From Clostridiales bacterium Firm_16 (GTDB lineage: Bacteria > Bacillota > Clostridia > Saccharofermentanales > Saccharofermentanaceae), in assembly GCA_001604185.1 (NCBI GenBank), contig LVAV01000028.1, forward strand, positions 186,001-250,000: 64,000 nt of DNA. Reading direction: 5' to 3'. The notes below the pieces were generated by a model, which was not told the origin of the DNA, did not search any database, and worked only from the letters and a program-made list of their open reading frames with translations. The position numbers and the translations under genes were made by a program. Shown here in pieces: positions 49,216-58,336 of the stretch (its first letter is position 1; every line of letters starts with the position of its first letter).

Positions 49216-49824
49216 TCACTTCGCCAGAAGGCGCAAAGCCTTACGTATCATCTCTTCCACACTGGCTCCCGGCTCATAAACCTTCGATGCGGCTTTATTC
49301 GCCTCAGAGGCAGGATAACCCAGTACGACCAAAGCTGCAATACAGTCTTCCAGATCACTCTTGCCTTCCGAAGACAGATCCGGCATCGTGTTATCGGAAG
49401 ATACGCTGCTCCCGGCATCAAATCCCTTCAATTTGTCCTTAAGTTCCAGAATGATACGTTCTGCGGACTTCTTGCCCAGGCCCTTGACCTGACTGATCTT
49501 CTTAACATCACCGGAAAGCACTGCCATGGCAAGTTCAGACGGTTGAAGCATTTCCACGACCGAGATAGCGGTCTTCGGACCGATACCGGATACAGTAAGA
49601 AGCAGGACAAACATATCCTGGTCTTCCAAAGACGGAAAACCATAAAGAGCAACAATATCCTCTCTGACATAGTGATAGGTATATACACAGACTTCATCAC
49701 CGATATGTCCGATCCTGCCCTGCAGAAGCAGCGGCATATAGATCTTATATCCGATTCCGTTATTCTCGACTACTATGTCCTCGCCTCTGGCGGACACGAA
49801 AGTTCCCTTAATATATGCGTACAT
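49216..49824 (-). CDS. ruvA: Holliday junction DNA-binding protein RuvA
   Basis: A 202-residue RuvA with domain I (MYAYIKGTFVSARGEDIVVE), two helix-hairpin-helix units (LTVSGIGPKTAIS and VKGLGKKSAERIILEL) and a small mobile C-terminal domain. It targets RuvB to four-way junctions. Its start overlaps the ruvC stop. Confidence 0.95.
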   Translation of the reverse strand: MYAYIKGTFVSARGEDIVVENNGIGYKIYMPLLLQGRIGHIGDEVCVYTYHYVREDIVALYGFPSLEDQDMFVLLLTVSGIGPKTAISVVEMLQPSELAMAVLSGDVKKISQVKGLGKKSAERIILELKDKLKGFDAGSSVSSDNTMPDLSSEGKSDLEDCIAALVVLGYPASEANKAASKVYEPGASVEEMIRKALRLLAK

Positions 49825-50360
49825 TAGATATCAAACTCCTTCTTTCCATATCGTCCATACTGATAACCGGCCACAGCTTCAAAAGCCGCGTTGATGCCGG
49901 TATGTGCCTGACATATCGCAACTGCGAGAGCATCGGTAACATCGTCAGGCTTCGGAATCGTTTCCAGATTCAGAAGCATCTTGACCATCTGTGAGACCTG
50001 ATTCTTATCAGCCCGTCCATATCCCGTTACCGCCTGCTTGATCTGCATCGGTGTGTATTCATATACAGGGATATTCGCTTCCGCCGCCGCCAGGATCACC
50101 ACACCTCGCGCCTGCGCGGTACCGATAGCGGTAGTCGTATTCCTGGCAAAGAACAATTCCTCGATGGCCATCACGTTCGGATGGAACCGCTCGATCAATG
50201 CATCCGCCTGCTGGTGGATCGTCAACAGTCTCTGTTCGAAAGGCGTGTGGGCCTTCGTCGTGACAGCACCATAATCCAGGACGCGGAAATGGTTCTTCTC
50301 ATAATCCACCACTCCGTACCCGGTTATCGCATAACCTGGATCGATACCGACAATGATCAT
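49824..50360 (-). CDS. ruvC: Crossover junction endodeoxyribonuclease RuvC
   Basis: A 178-residue RNase H-fold nuclease. The acidic active site is visible as GIDPGYAITGYG, then AIEELFFARN and later DVTDALAVAICQAH. It cuts Holliday junctions symmetrically. The operon order pdp-ruvC-ruvA-ruvB-queH is on the minus strand; GAGGAG lies upstream of ATG 50360. Confidence 0.95.
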   Translation of the reverse strand: MIIVGIDPGYAITGYGVVDYEKNHFRVLDYGAVTTKAHTPFEQRLLTIHQQADALIERFHPNVMAIEELFFARNTTTAIGTAQARGVVILAAAEANIPVYEYTPMQIKQAVTGYGRADKNQVSQMVKMLLNLETIPKPDDVTDALAVAICQAHTGINAAFEAVAGYQYGRYGKKEFDI

Positions 50361-50432
50361 TTAATGGCTCACTCCTCAATCTGAACATTCGTTCTTAACG
50401 ATTATAACAATCATTTTCACTCGACGCAACTA

Positions 50433-51761
50433 TCAGTCACGAATCACGCCGAGAATCTCCTGCAGCGCCTCACAAGGCGTTTCACTGATCCGATAAGCCT
50501 GCTGCATTTTTGCCAGCGCCTCATCGATCCGTTCGTCTCCCACCGTATTCTGTGAGCCGGTATAAAGAGAATACAAAGGCTCTCCACGGGTGACCTTCTC
50601 GCCGATCTTCTTCTGAAGACGGATACCTGCGCCCATATCGATCACATCGGTCTTCTCCATGCGTCCTGCACCAAGCAGGCAGGAAGCCTCGCCGACCATC
50701 AAGGCATCACAGGAGGACACATATCCGTCCCGATCTGCGAAAACAGTCATGACCTCGAAGGGTTCATCCACAAATATCGGTGATCCGGAAGAATCAAGTT
50801 TACCGCCCTGCGACAGCACAAGGTCCTCGAATTTTGCAAAAGCCGCGCCACTTGTGATCTTCTCTTTGCACAGGGCCTGAAGCTCCGCGTCAGAATGATC
50901 CTTATATTCCGGTGTCATCCTCAGCATCTCACAAGCAAGAGCGAGAACGACCGTCTCCACATCTTTCTGACCATGGCCGCGAAGAGTATCCAGTGCCTCC
51001 TGCATCTCCAGGATATTTCCGACGTTACGTCCCAGCGGCTGTTCCATCGAAGTCAGGACGCAAGAAACAGGCCGATTAGCCAGCTTTCCGATCGAGATCA
51101 TCTGTCGGGATAATGCTTCCGCCTGTGTACGATCCTTCATGAAAGCGCCGCTTCCGCAGGTTACATCAAGAACTATGGCATCGGCTCCGCCGGCGATCTT
51201 CTTACTCATAATACTGGAAGCGATCAATGGTATTGACGGCACGGTACCTGTCACGTCACGGAGTGCATACAGATACTTATCACAAGGCGCCAGGCCCTCC
51301 GTCTGCCCACCGAGAAGCAATCCGTACTTCTCAATCTTCTCTTTAAATGAACCAGGCTCCACGGTGGTGGAGAATCCTTCTATCGATTCGAATTTATCGA
51401 TCGTTCCGCCGGTAAAGCCCAGACCACGGCCGGATAACTTAACACAAGGAATGCCGAAGGAAGAAACGATGGGAAGCAGGATCGGAGTAACTTTGTCTCC
51501 CACGCCGCCGGTACTGTGTTTATCTACTTTCATGCCAGGTATCGAGGAAAGATCACAGACATCACCGGAATGCGCCATACTGAGGGTCAGATCCGTTGTC
51601 TCTTCATCACTCATACCTCGCCACAGAACCGCCATCAAGAAGGCAGAGATCTGGTAATCCGGAATCGTTTTGCCGGTCACTCCCGAAACAAAGAATTCGA
51701 TCTCTTCTCTGGTAAGTGCGCCGCCGTCCCGCTTCTTCTCGATCAATTCCAGCATATTCAT
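50433..51761 (-). CDS. pdp: Pyrimidine-nucleoside phosphorylase
   Basis: A 442-residue family 2 nucleoside phosphorylase. Seen are VDKHSTGGVGDKVT (phosphate site), SGRGLGFTGGTIDKFESI, YALRDVTGTVPSIPLIASSI and the C-terminal PYNP domain (GAGIRLQKKIGEKVTRGEPL). It cleaves uridine, thymidine or deoxyuridine to base and sugar-1-phosphate. GGGGAGG precedes ATG 51761. It heads the ruv operon, separated from ruvC by 72 nt. Confidence 0.93.
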   Translation of the reverse strand: MNMLELIEKKRDGGALTREEIEFFVSGVTGKTIPDYQISAFLMAVLWRGMSDEETTDLTLSMAHSGDVCDLSSIPGMKVDKHSTGGVGDKVTPILLPIVSSFGIPCVKLSGRGLGFTGGTIDKFESIEGFSTTVEPGSFKEKIEKYGLLLGGQTEGLAPCDKYLYALRDVTGTVPSIPLIASSIMSKKIAGGADAIVLDVTCGSGAFMKDRTQAEALSRQMISIGKLANRPVSCVLTSMEQPLGRNVGNILEMQEALDTLRGHGQKDVETVVLALACEMLRMTPEYKDHSDAELQALCKEKITSGAAFAKFEDLVLSQGGKLDSSGSPIFVDEPFEVMTVFADRDGYVSSCDALMVGEASCLLGAGRMEKTDVIDMGAGIRLQKKIGEKVTRGEPLYSLYTGSQNTVGDERIDEALAKMQQAYRISETPCEALQEILGVIRD

Positions 51762-51799
51762 GATATAGTCCTCCCCTGCAATCTTTCAGTCATAATAAT

Positions 51800-51808
51800 A
51801 TTGTATCA
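51800..51808 (-). promoter_or_regulatory. Extended -10 promoter of pdp
   Basis: Minus strand TGATACAAT, about 40 nt before ATG 51761; weak -35. Confidence 0.45.
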
Positions 51809-51832
51809 TTTTATGCACCCTTCAACTTCTTA

Positions 51833-51841
51833 TGATAGAAT
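51833..51841 (+). promoter_or_regulatory. Extended -10 promoter of the Gfo/Idh gene
   Basis: TGATAGAAT on the plus strand. The transcription start would fall near 51848, after the in-frame ATG at 51846, which supports ATG 51873 as the true start of the next gene. Confidence 0.5.
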
Positions 51842-51872
51842 AACCATGAACATTAAGAAAGCAGGAAAGAAC

Positions 51873-53021
51873 ATGAGCACCGAATCAAACCAGAACAAGC
51901 TGAAAGCCGCTATTATCGGATGCGGACGGGTAAGCATCAAGCATATCAAGGCCATCTCGAAATTAGACGACAAGATCACACTCTGTGCTTTGGTGGACAA
52001 TAATCCGGATGCTCCCTCTCACCTGCTTTCCGGAGCCAAGCTCAAGTCCGGCGCTTTGTCCAAGATCCGTTCTACCATGAAGACCTATCTGGACTATAAG
52101 GAAATGCTGGAAGCCGTGCATCCGGATATCGTTGCCATAACCGTGCCTTCCGGTCTTCATTATCAGATTGCGAAAGACTGTCTTCTGGCCGGAGCCAATA
52201 TTCTTCTTGAGAAACCCATGACCATGAGCAATACGGCTTGTAAAGAGTTGTATGAACTGGCAGAGAGTCAGGGTCTTAAGATCGCCATGGGACATATCTA
52301 CCGTTACTTCCCCATCGTCTCTCTGATCGCCGAGGACGTAAAAAACGGCAAATTCGGCAAGATCGGTCACGGCTCGGTCATCGTACGCTGGGGACATGAG
52401 AATGAATATTATTCCCAGGCAGCATGGCGCGGAACCTGGAAGAGCGACGGTGGTGCGCTTATGAATCAGACAGTACATGCACTGGATCTGATGTGCTACT
52501 TAATGAATACTGAGGCAACACGGGTCACCGGCATGATTGCCAGCCGCTTCCGCGATATGGAGGCAGAAGATACGGCGCTGGGTGTTTTTGCCTGTCAGAA
52601 CGGCGCTTTGTGCCAGGTCGAAGGAACCACAGCCACGTCTCCCGATGATCACGAAGCAAGTTTCTATATCAATGCCGAGAATGCGTGCATTCGTATCGCA
52701 CTTCGTAAGGGTAAGCCATCCTATTCCATCACGACAAATAAGGGCAAGAACCTGGCTTTCCGTTATCTGAGAAGATATATCAAGCAATTCGGTCTGTTCT
52801 ATCTGATCGCCGTGGCCAAAAATCCTCACTTCGGAATCTATAGCGACCTTTATCAGGCGATCCTGTCCAAGGGATCTCCGATCGCAGACGGAAGAAGCGG
52901 TTATCTGGCGGTGGATATGGTGCTGGGATTCTACCGTTCTGTATTAGAAAAACAGGAGATCAGCCTTCCACTTTCAGAGGAATTCCCCATCGAAAGTATG
53001 GCGCAGATCTCCCTTAAATAA
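51873..53021 (+). CDS. Gfo/Idh/MocA-family oxidoreductase
   Basis: A 382-residue NAD(P)-dependent oxidoreductase. The Rossmann fold motif is AIIGCGRVSIKHI, the catalytic Lys is in LLEKPMT, and RWGHENEYYSQAAWRGTW followed by DGGALMNQTVHALDLMCYL gives the substrate domain. The type resembles WbpB-like sugar-nucleotide 3-dehydrogenases, but the substrate is not certain. It is a single-gene transcript on the plus strand. ATG 51873 is favoured by AGGAAAG and by promoter position over ATG 51846. It is convergent with the pseudo-PP2C gene 17 nt away. Confidence 0.85.
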   Translation: MSTESNQNKLKAAIIGCGRVSIKHIKAISKLDDKITLCALVDNNPDAPSHLLSGAKLKSGALSKIRSTMKTYLDYKEMLEAVHPDIVAITVPSGLHYQIAKDCLLAGANILLEKPMTMSNTACKELYELAESQGLKIAMGHIYRYFPIVSLIAEDVKNGKFGKIGHGSVIVRWGHENEYYSQAAWRGTWKSDGGALMNQTVHALDLMCYLMNTEATRVTGMIASRFRDMEAEDTALGVFACQNGALCQVEGTTATSPDDHEASFYINAENACIRIALRKGKPSYSITTNKGKNLAFRYLRRYIKQFGLFYLIAVAKNPHFGIYSDLYQAILSKGSPIADGRSGYLAVDMVLGFYRSVLEKQEISLPLSEEFPIESMAQISLK

Positions 53022-53038
53022 TCTCTTAATTACCTGAT

Positions 53039-54676
53039 TTATGTGGACTTCGGTACCGGTGTGGGATCGATAAATTCTTCCGCATCGGACTCTGCGATCG
53101 TAGGATCATCAGCAGATACCATCTCAAGCGGAACATATCCCATCAAACCATTCTCTTTTCTGACTTTCGCAAACTGGTCATTGGTCGCAAGAAGCGTAAC
53201 TGCTTCTCCGCGTGCCAGTGTATCGATAGACTGGCTGTCCAGTGCTGCTTCAACATAAAGCGATGTATTGTCGAAAAGCGCGTATACCACTTTCCCTTCG
53301 TCTTCCTGTGAACTCTCGGTTGAAGCAACCGGCTCGGACTGCGCGGTCTCTGTTGGAGTATTGCTTTTTTTCAGTTTTCCGGTCCAGTGTCCGGCATTGA
53401 AAAGTATATACATTCCGCCGAAGCCCAGAAGAACACAGATCACGAATATAATGAATCCGGTCAATATCGATTTCAGGACCTTCTTCTTGCCACTGGCTTT
53501 TCTCTCTCTTCTCTCTGCGACGGTCAGTGCATCTTCTTCATCATAATCGTCATAGTCTTCGTCGTAATCTTCCTCGTATTCGTCCTCATCCTCGAAATCG
53601 TCGTCTTCATCCTCGTCGTCAAACTCTTCTTCATAGGCGGGTTCTTCTCTTACAGGCTTAGCAGCCGCAGCATTCGCAAAAGGTGCAACAACCGTATCTT
53701 CTGAAACCTTTTCCGCTTCTTCCGTATGAAGAACAGGAGCTACCACCGTTGCATCGGTCGCTGCATTTGCGGCGGATGCCGTAGCATTCTCCGCTGAAGT
53801 CTGCTTCACCGTCGCCTTGGAAAGGTTATTGGCCATGCTATTGCTGTCGAAATCCGCATCACCGGGGAGAAGCAAAGTTCTCTCGATTCGGATCTCCATT
53901 GCAGTAAGACCTGCTTCTACGCCCTCATCCAGACCCAGACTGATCAGGTCAGCCACTTTCGTCTCCGGAACAGAAGGACGTGCAATCACGCTGCCCAGCT
54001 TCGCCGGGGATACATTCTGATCCAGGCCGGTACCGATCATAAAGAGCTCATCGCCATCCAGGAGCTTGAGATGTACTTTCTTATCCGGGATCACTTCTCC
54101 ATCCTGCGGAAGTCTTCCCAGGAACTGGGTCAGTTCATTCTTCCCTTCATGTGTCATCTCGGCTTCTTTTGGGATCGCGCCCATCTGCACGGCTCGATGT
54201 GCCACAGTCTGGTTCTCGGTCAACGAGATCATCTTACCCTGGCGGAACAGCCAGACATGCGTATTACCGATATTTAATACACGAAGCGTGTCGCCTTCCA
54301 GGATCACCATAGACATGGAAACCCGGATCTTCGCACCATTCTGACGAAGAGATGCCTGACATACAGTGTTATTCAAGACGGTAACGACCTGCTCGGAGAA
54401 AGAATCATAATCAAGAACATTCTTTAACTGCGCCTGGGCAACAAGTCCTCTTAACTGCTTCAGGACTTCCTGAAGTGTCATGGCTGCGGCTGTATCGTCT
54501 CCCTGAGCCGAGAAAAGCGCGCACACCTGGATCGGCGAAGTTGCTTTGGCAGAACGGATAAAGGGGCTCTGGAAATCTTCCGGAAGCCTGTAAAGGCTAT
54601 GGAAGAATACATTTTCCTGATTCTGTCCCTGGATCTGATTGGTTTCACATACTACTGCTGAAGATGTCTTACTCAT
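53039..54676 (-). CDS. Membrane-tethered PP2C-like pseudophosphatase with SH3-like domain
   Basis: A 545-residue protein with an unusual order. Residues 1-265 follow the PP2C fold (LRVLNIGNTHVWLFRQGKM, SLTENQTVAHRAVQMGAI, LLDGDELFMIGTGLD) but the metal Asps are lost: the GDSR-type motif is GNTH and the SDGL-type motif is GTGLD. Residues 345-382 are a strongly acidic Asp/Glu/Tyr run, 389-402 are basic, 403-425 are a transmembrane helix, and 462-522 look like an SH3b domain outside the cell. It may bind a phosphoprotein inside and cell wall outside. It starts right after the LCP gene stop (TAA ATG). Confidence 0.75.
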   Translation of the reverse strand: MSKTSSAVVCETNQIQGQNQENVFFHSLYRLPEDFQSPFIRSAKATSPIQVCALFSAQGDDTAAAMTLQEVLKQLRGLVAQAQLKNVLDYDSFSEQVVTVLNNTVCQASLRQNGAKIRVSMSMVILEGDTLRVLNIGNTHVWLFRQGKMISLTENQTVAHRAVQMGAIPKEAEMTHEGKNELTQFLGRLPQDGEVIPDKKVHLKLLDGDELFMIGTGLDQNVSPAKLGSVIARPSVPETKVADLISLGLDEGVEAGLTAMEIRIERTLLLPGDADFDSNSMANNLSKATVKQTSAENATASAANAATDATVVAPVLHTEEAEKVSEDTVVAPFANAAAAKPVREEPAYEEEFDDEDEDDDFEDEDEYEEDYDEDYDDYDEEDALTVAERRERKASGKKKVLKSILTGFIIFVICVLLGFGGMYILFNAGHWTGKLKKSNTPTETAQSEPVASTESSQEDEGKVVYALFDNTSLYVEAALDSQSIDTLARGEAVTLLATNDQFAKVRKENGLMGYVPLEMVSADDPTIAESDAEEFIDPTPVPKST

Positions 54677-55819
54677 TTATGCATCCCCCCAGATAAAACG
54701 ACTCAGATCCGGAAGCTGTTTATCCCAGTCGACATACATCATCCAAGGATTCTGCTGTACCGTGAACATTCCGTCGCAAGGTACACGATATTGTTCCACA
54801 GAACCAAGAACATCCGTAGCAGCAAGTGCAATACGCATCATGTCCATGGCATTCATATTCGTCTCGAATACACCTGCGGAATCTTCAAGCAGGGCAACCT
54901 GCTCAAGTCTTCCGAACTCAGATACTTTCTTGATCAAAGCCAGGGCAAGGGTTCTCTGTCTGCTGGAACGCACATAATCAGAGTCCAGTTTACGGATACG
55001 CGCCCAGGATGTGGCCTGAACACCGCATAAAGTCTGAAGACCTTCATGAGTCAGAAGCGGAACATTAGTACCCAGAAGCATATTCTCTTCATTAATACTC
55101 TGGTTGGCATACTTGACTTCATTGGCGGATACTTCAATATCCACACCGCCCACAAGGTCGATCACTTCAGAGGAACTTCCGAAATCCAGCATAACGAATC
55201 GCTGGATATCCAGTCCGAAATTGTCATTAATGGTATTGATCAGAAGACCTACTCCGCCATATGCATAAGCGTGAGTAAGCTTATCAGTTGAAGAACGGCC
55301 CTCGATCGTAACTCCGGTATCACGCATCAGAGATATCATCTTAAGCGTATCTGTGCGCTTATCGATGGAGACCACAAGGATCGCATCTGCACGGCAGTTC
55401 ACATCATCAGTTCCACGCGAATCCACACCGAAGACCAGGATATTCTCCACCTTCGAATCGCGCTGGGATACTTTCTTGATCGGGTAATTGGGATTGACGT
55501 ACACACGTGTGTGACCGCCATCTGCCCAGGATGAGCTGACGTTACCGGAATTGAGGTCTACATTGTCCAGATCGGCAAAATCGATGGTCTCGTACTGTCC
55601 TTTACTTACAAAAGGAGTATTTACGAATCCCACAGCGCCCATAAGTCTGAAAACATACAAAGCTATGCCTGTTCCAAGACCCAGAACCGCGCACAGAAAA
55701 TAGCAAAATATCTTAAGAAGCGTTTTTCCGACAGAACGCTTTTTCTTATAATTTTTTCCCCCATCGGAAAGACCAGCAGATCCTTCTCTGATCTTGTAAT
55801 TATCAATATTTGAAGACAT
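54677..55819 (-). CDS. LytR-CpsA-Psr family cell-wall polymer transferase
   Basis: A 380-residue membrane protein with one N-terminal helix (FCYFLCAVLGLGTGIALYVF) and an extracytoplasmic LCP domain: ENILVFGVDSRGTDDV, CRADAILVVSID, KMISLMRDTGV, KLTHAYAYGG and a final RSSRQRTLALALI. The family attaches wall teichoic acid or other glycopolymers to peptidoglycan. ATG 55819 has AAGGAAGG upstream; an ATG at 55840 would contain this site. It is co-transcribed with the pseudo-PP2C gene. Confidence 0.92.
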   Translation of the reverse strand: MSSNIDNYKIREGSAGLSDGGKNYKKKRSVGKTLLKIFCYFLCAVLGLGTGIALYVFRLMGAVGFVNTPFVSKGQYETIDFADLDNVDLNSGNVSSSWADGGHTRVYVNPNYPIKKVSQRDSKVENILVFGVDSRGTDDVNCRADAILVVSIDKRTDTLKMISLMRDTGVTIEGRSSTDKLTHAYAYGGVGLLINTINDNFGLDIQRFVMLDFGSSSEVIDLVGGVDIEVSANEVKYANQSINEENMLLGTNVPLLTHEGLQTLCGVQATSWARIRKLDSDYVRSSRQRTLALALIKKVSEFGRLEQVALLEDSAGVFETNMNAMDMMRIALAATDVLGSVEQYRVPCDGMFTVQQNPWMMYVDWDKQLPDLSRFIWGDA

Positions 55820-55845
55820 TCTTCCTTCCTTTCCAACCATGCCTA

Positions 55846-55874
55846 ATATTACATGATTTTTACATATAATTCAA
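55846..55874 (-). promoter_or_regulatory. Promoter of the LCP/pseudo-PP2C operon
   Basis: Minus strand TTGAAT (55874-55869), 17-nt spacer, TAATAT (55851-55846), about 27 nt before ATG 55819. Confidence 0.7.
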
Positions 55875-55882
55875 TCTTATGC

Positions 55883-55909
55883 TTGAGATTTAAGAAACTG
55901 TGATAAAAT
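55883..55909 (+). promoter_or_regulatory. Promoter of the DUF3048 lipoprotein gene
   Basis: Plus strand TTGAGA (55883-55888), 15-nt spacer, TGATAAAAT with an extended -10 (TAAAAT at 55904-55909). It lies 28 nt before ATG 55937 and is divergent from the LCP promoter. Confidence 0.6.
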
Positions 55910-55936
55910 GGAACATATTTTGAAAGGAGATTGCAA

Positions 55937-57154
55937 ATGAAAAAGCAAATCAAAAAAGTGGCGGCTCTTTCTATCAGCTTGATGATGGTGGCGCCAATGG
56001 CGGCTTGTTCTGGTAAAGAAGAAACCACAACAACGTCAACTCTTCCTACCTCTGCTACTACAACTACAGAGGAAACAACTGCTGAATCATCAATCGAATC
56101 ACTTGACAGCTCTATCGCACCTATGACCGTAAACGGTGACAACCCGCTTTACGATCCGTCTAATCCACTGGCTATCGATCCGTACACAGGCATTCAGGAC
56201 ATGGATCCTGCCAATGTCGGTAAGCGTTCTATCGCCTGCACCATCAGTAATGACCGTGCAGCAGTTCCTTGCAAGGGTATCAGCACAGCGGATATCGTTT
56301 ACGAATACGAGAAGAATGACCACCAGACACGTTATCTGTTCGTTTTCCCGGACATTAACAAGATCCCGGTCATCGGTTCTTTCCGTAGTGCTCGTATCGT
56401 AGCTGCAGACCTGGCTAACGGAACAGATTCCCTGTTTGTTCACTGGGGTCTGGATACTGTTTACCTGCCGACACATATCAAGAACTTCAATATCGATCAC
56501 ATCGATCTGAATGGTTACGATGCAAGCTGGCAGGCAGATCAGGACGGTAAGATTACTCTTAATGGTTATAAGTATGCTTGGCGTGACCTGAACTGGAAGA
56601 AGTCCGAGAAGCGTGCTCAGCTGGAGTGTGCCGTAACTAACGGAGAGCAGATCCAGCGTGCCATCGACGATCTGGGCATCAGAAAGACCACAGACGAGAA
56701 AGACATGATCTTCAAGTTTGTTCCCTTCGGTAAGGCTCCGATGAAGAACAGTTATGACTGTAAGGATATCACGGTTTATTTCACCGCGAACAATCCGGAT
56801 GCCCGCTTCCGTTACAACGAAGAAGATCACATGTACTACAAGAGCCAGTATGGTGATAAGCCTCTTACTGACGTACACACAGGCGAGCAGGTACGTTTTG
56901 CTAACGTATTCGTACTTTTCGTAAACCAGAGCATGCGTTACGACCAGCTTCACCTGGATATCAAGCTTTCTTCCGGTGGTCAGGGATATTACGTCTCTAA
57001 CGGCAAACTGGTAGAAGTTCAGTGGGAGAAACCGGAATCTACCGATCCGATCAAGGTTTATGACCTCGAAGGTAATGAACTGGAGATCAACGCAGGTAAA
57101 TCCCATATCTGTATCGTAGATATCAAGAACCGCGATAAGACATCCTGGGCTTGA
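55937..57154 (+). CDS. DUF3048 (YerB-like) lipoprotein
   Basis: A 405-residue lipoprotein. The signal peptide MKKQIKKVAALSISLMM leads to a lipobox at APMAACSG. A Thr/Ser/Glu-rich linker follows, then the DUF3048 double domain: ISNDRAAVPCKGISTADIVY, DINKIPVIGSFRSAR, and VEVQWEKPESTDPIKVYD in the C-terminal part. The role of YerB-like proteins is not established; a cell-wall link has been guessed. AAGGAG precedes ATG 55937. It has its own promoter and terminator. Codon use is strongly biased, suggesting high expression. Confidence 0.9.
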   Translation: MKKQIKKVAALSISLMMVAPMAACSGKEETTTTSTLPTSATTTTEETTAESSIESLDSSIAPMTVNGDNPLYDPSNPLAIDPYTGIQDMDPANVGKRSIACTISNDRAAVPCKGISTADIVYEYEKNDHQTRYLFVFPDINKIPVIGSFRSARIVAADLANGTDSLFVHWGLDTVYLPTHIKNFNIDHIDLNGYDASWQADQDGKITLNGYKYAWRDLNWKKSEKRAQLECAVTNGEQIQRAIDDLGIRKTTDEKDMIFKFVPFGKAPMKNSYDCKDITVYFTANNPDARFRYNEEDHMYYKSQYGDKPLTDVHTGEQVRFANVFVLFVNQSMRYDQLHLDIKLSSGGQGYYVSNGKLVEVQWEKPESTDPIKVYDLEGNELEINAGKSHICIVDIKNRDKTSWA

Positions 57155-57249
57155 TCCTGCATACAATCAGCAGTAATGATCCGGATCGATGATCCGGGAT
57201 CGCGAATTGAAAAGAAAATAGGAAGAGAAAAAGAAAAATCAGATAGTAA

Positions 57250-57284
57250 AGCGGCTGTTCCCGAAGGAGCAGCCGCTGTTTTTT
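57250..57284 (+). terminator. Terminator after the DUF3048 gene
   Basis: Plus strand stem AGCGGCTG / CAGCCGCT with an inner TCC / GGA pairing, followed by GTTTTTT. It lies about 95 nt after the stop; the gap also holds a GATCCGGATC / GATCCGGGATC imperfect repeat at 57178-57202. Confidence 0.85.
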
Positions 57285-57324
57285 CCTATAAATGAATCCG
57301 AAGCAGGAATGTATTAATCCCGGA

Positions 57325-57681
57325 TTACTGGAGCATCCCCTTTATCTCCTGATATGTCAGAGCGCGAACCAGTACCTCTTCCTTAGTATCGTCTACTATA
57401 TACTTCTCCAAGGCCTTCAGGGCTTTATCATAGTCCAGCTCGCCAAGGATCTTCTTATCTGTAGAACTGATAAGGACAAGCACGAAACGGGGCAGGTCCT
57501 CGTAAAAATCGGAAGGTTTCTTCGGAAGACGCGTGGATACATCTTCATTCAGAGAAAAAGCACCGCAGGGATTGCCGTTACGGTCCGCAACAAAAGAATA
57601 GGACGGAATATAAGCCTGCTTCCATGCCGGTTGATCCAGTTTCTCTTTATCCTTCTCTCGTCTTTTATCAAAAAATCCCAT
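57325..57681 (-). CDS. Hypothetical protein (118 aa)
   Basis: A 118-residue soluble protein with a basic head (MGFFDKRREKDKEKLDQP) and a mixed alpha/beta body (PRFVLVLISSTDKKILGELD, DYDKALKALEKYIVDD). No family is recognised. Its ATG directly follows the VanZ stop (TAA ATG) and GGAG is present upstream, so it is a real last gene of the corA-tsaD operon. Confidence 0.6.
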   Translation of the reverse strand: MGFFDKRREKDKEKLDQPAWKQAYIPSYSFVADRNGNPCGAFSLNEDVSTRLPKKPSDFYEDLPRFVLVLISSTDKKILGELDYDKALKALEKYIVDDTKEEVLVRALTYQEIKGMLQ

Positions 57682-58254
57682 TTAGATCTCCTCCATAGGA
57701 CCCTGCGGACCGAGACCCATCGGGTCCTGCTTATTCTTCATGTAAACACGGATCGAAACAACGACCCTTATGATCAACATCAGTACGACAGCTCCGGCCA
57801 GATCCAGGAATACATCGAAGAAACTGGAGTTTCTTCCCGGTACGAAGATCTGGTGATACTCATCTGCAACGGCAGACAAAGAAGTTACCCATAATGCAAA
57901 AGCAATATACACTTCATTATCGCTCTTCATCTGGATGAGCTTCGAATCATTCCAGTCAACATCAGACTGAATATGTTTTGTCGCGAACATCGCAATATAC
58001 GATAAGAGCGATAAAATCAGAAATTCAAATACATGTGCTGCTTTACGAAGAAGACCTTCATCGGAGAATATCTTGATATACTTACCGATCTTCTCTACCA
58101 GTTCCTGGGACCGCAACGAAGAAACATCCCCGGTCTCGGAAGATAGGGAAAAGATAACCATAATCCAGGCTACAACCAGTATCCACATGACCAACGATAG
58201 AATAAAATACAGCGGATGGAAGACCGCTTTTGATTTTTTATTCTCCAAACCCAT
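57682..58254 (-). CDS. VanZ-family membrane protein
   Basis: A 190-residue protein with four hydrophobic helices. Family traits seen are WIMVIFSLSSETGDVSS after the first helix, KAAHVFEFLILSLLSYI, and the closing block SAVADEYHQIFVPGRNSSFF followed by DVFLDLAGAVV. VanZ relatives change sensitivity to teicoplanin in some species, but most are of unknown function. The C-terminus is Pro/Gly-rich (DPMGLGPQGPMEE). AAGGAG precedes the ATG. Confidence 0.88.
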   Translation of the reverse strand: MGLENKKSKAVFHPLYFILSLVMWILVVAWIMVIFSLSSETGDVSSLRSQELVEKIGKYIKIFSDEGLLRKAAHVFEFLILSLLSYIAMFATKHIQSDVDWNDSKLIQMKSDNEVYIAFALWVTSLSAVADEYHQIFVPGRNSSFFDVFLDLAGAVVLMLIIRVVVSIRVYMKNKQDPMGLGPQGPMEEI

Positions 58255-58336
58255 TCGAAAAATCTCCTTCGTATTTCACATAAAGAGTATACTACATTTA
58301 TGCTCCATACTCAAAGCAAATGAAAAAATCCCGCGA

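Noticed and set aside
53530..53645. Acidic repeat in the pseudo-PP2C as a possible tandem DNA repeat or sequencing artefact
   Set aside because: The GAT/GAA/TCA-rich run stays in frame, varies in codons and is followed by a sensible TM helix, so it is a coding low-complexity linker.
58255..58336. A tmRNA (ssrA) gene beside smpB
   Set aside because: The gap after smpB is only about 80 nt and has no alanine-tRNA-like ends or tag frame.
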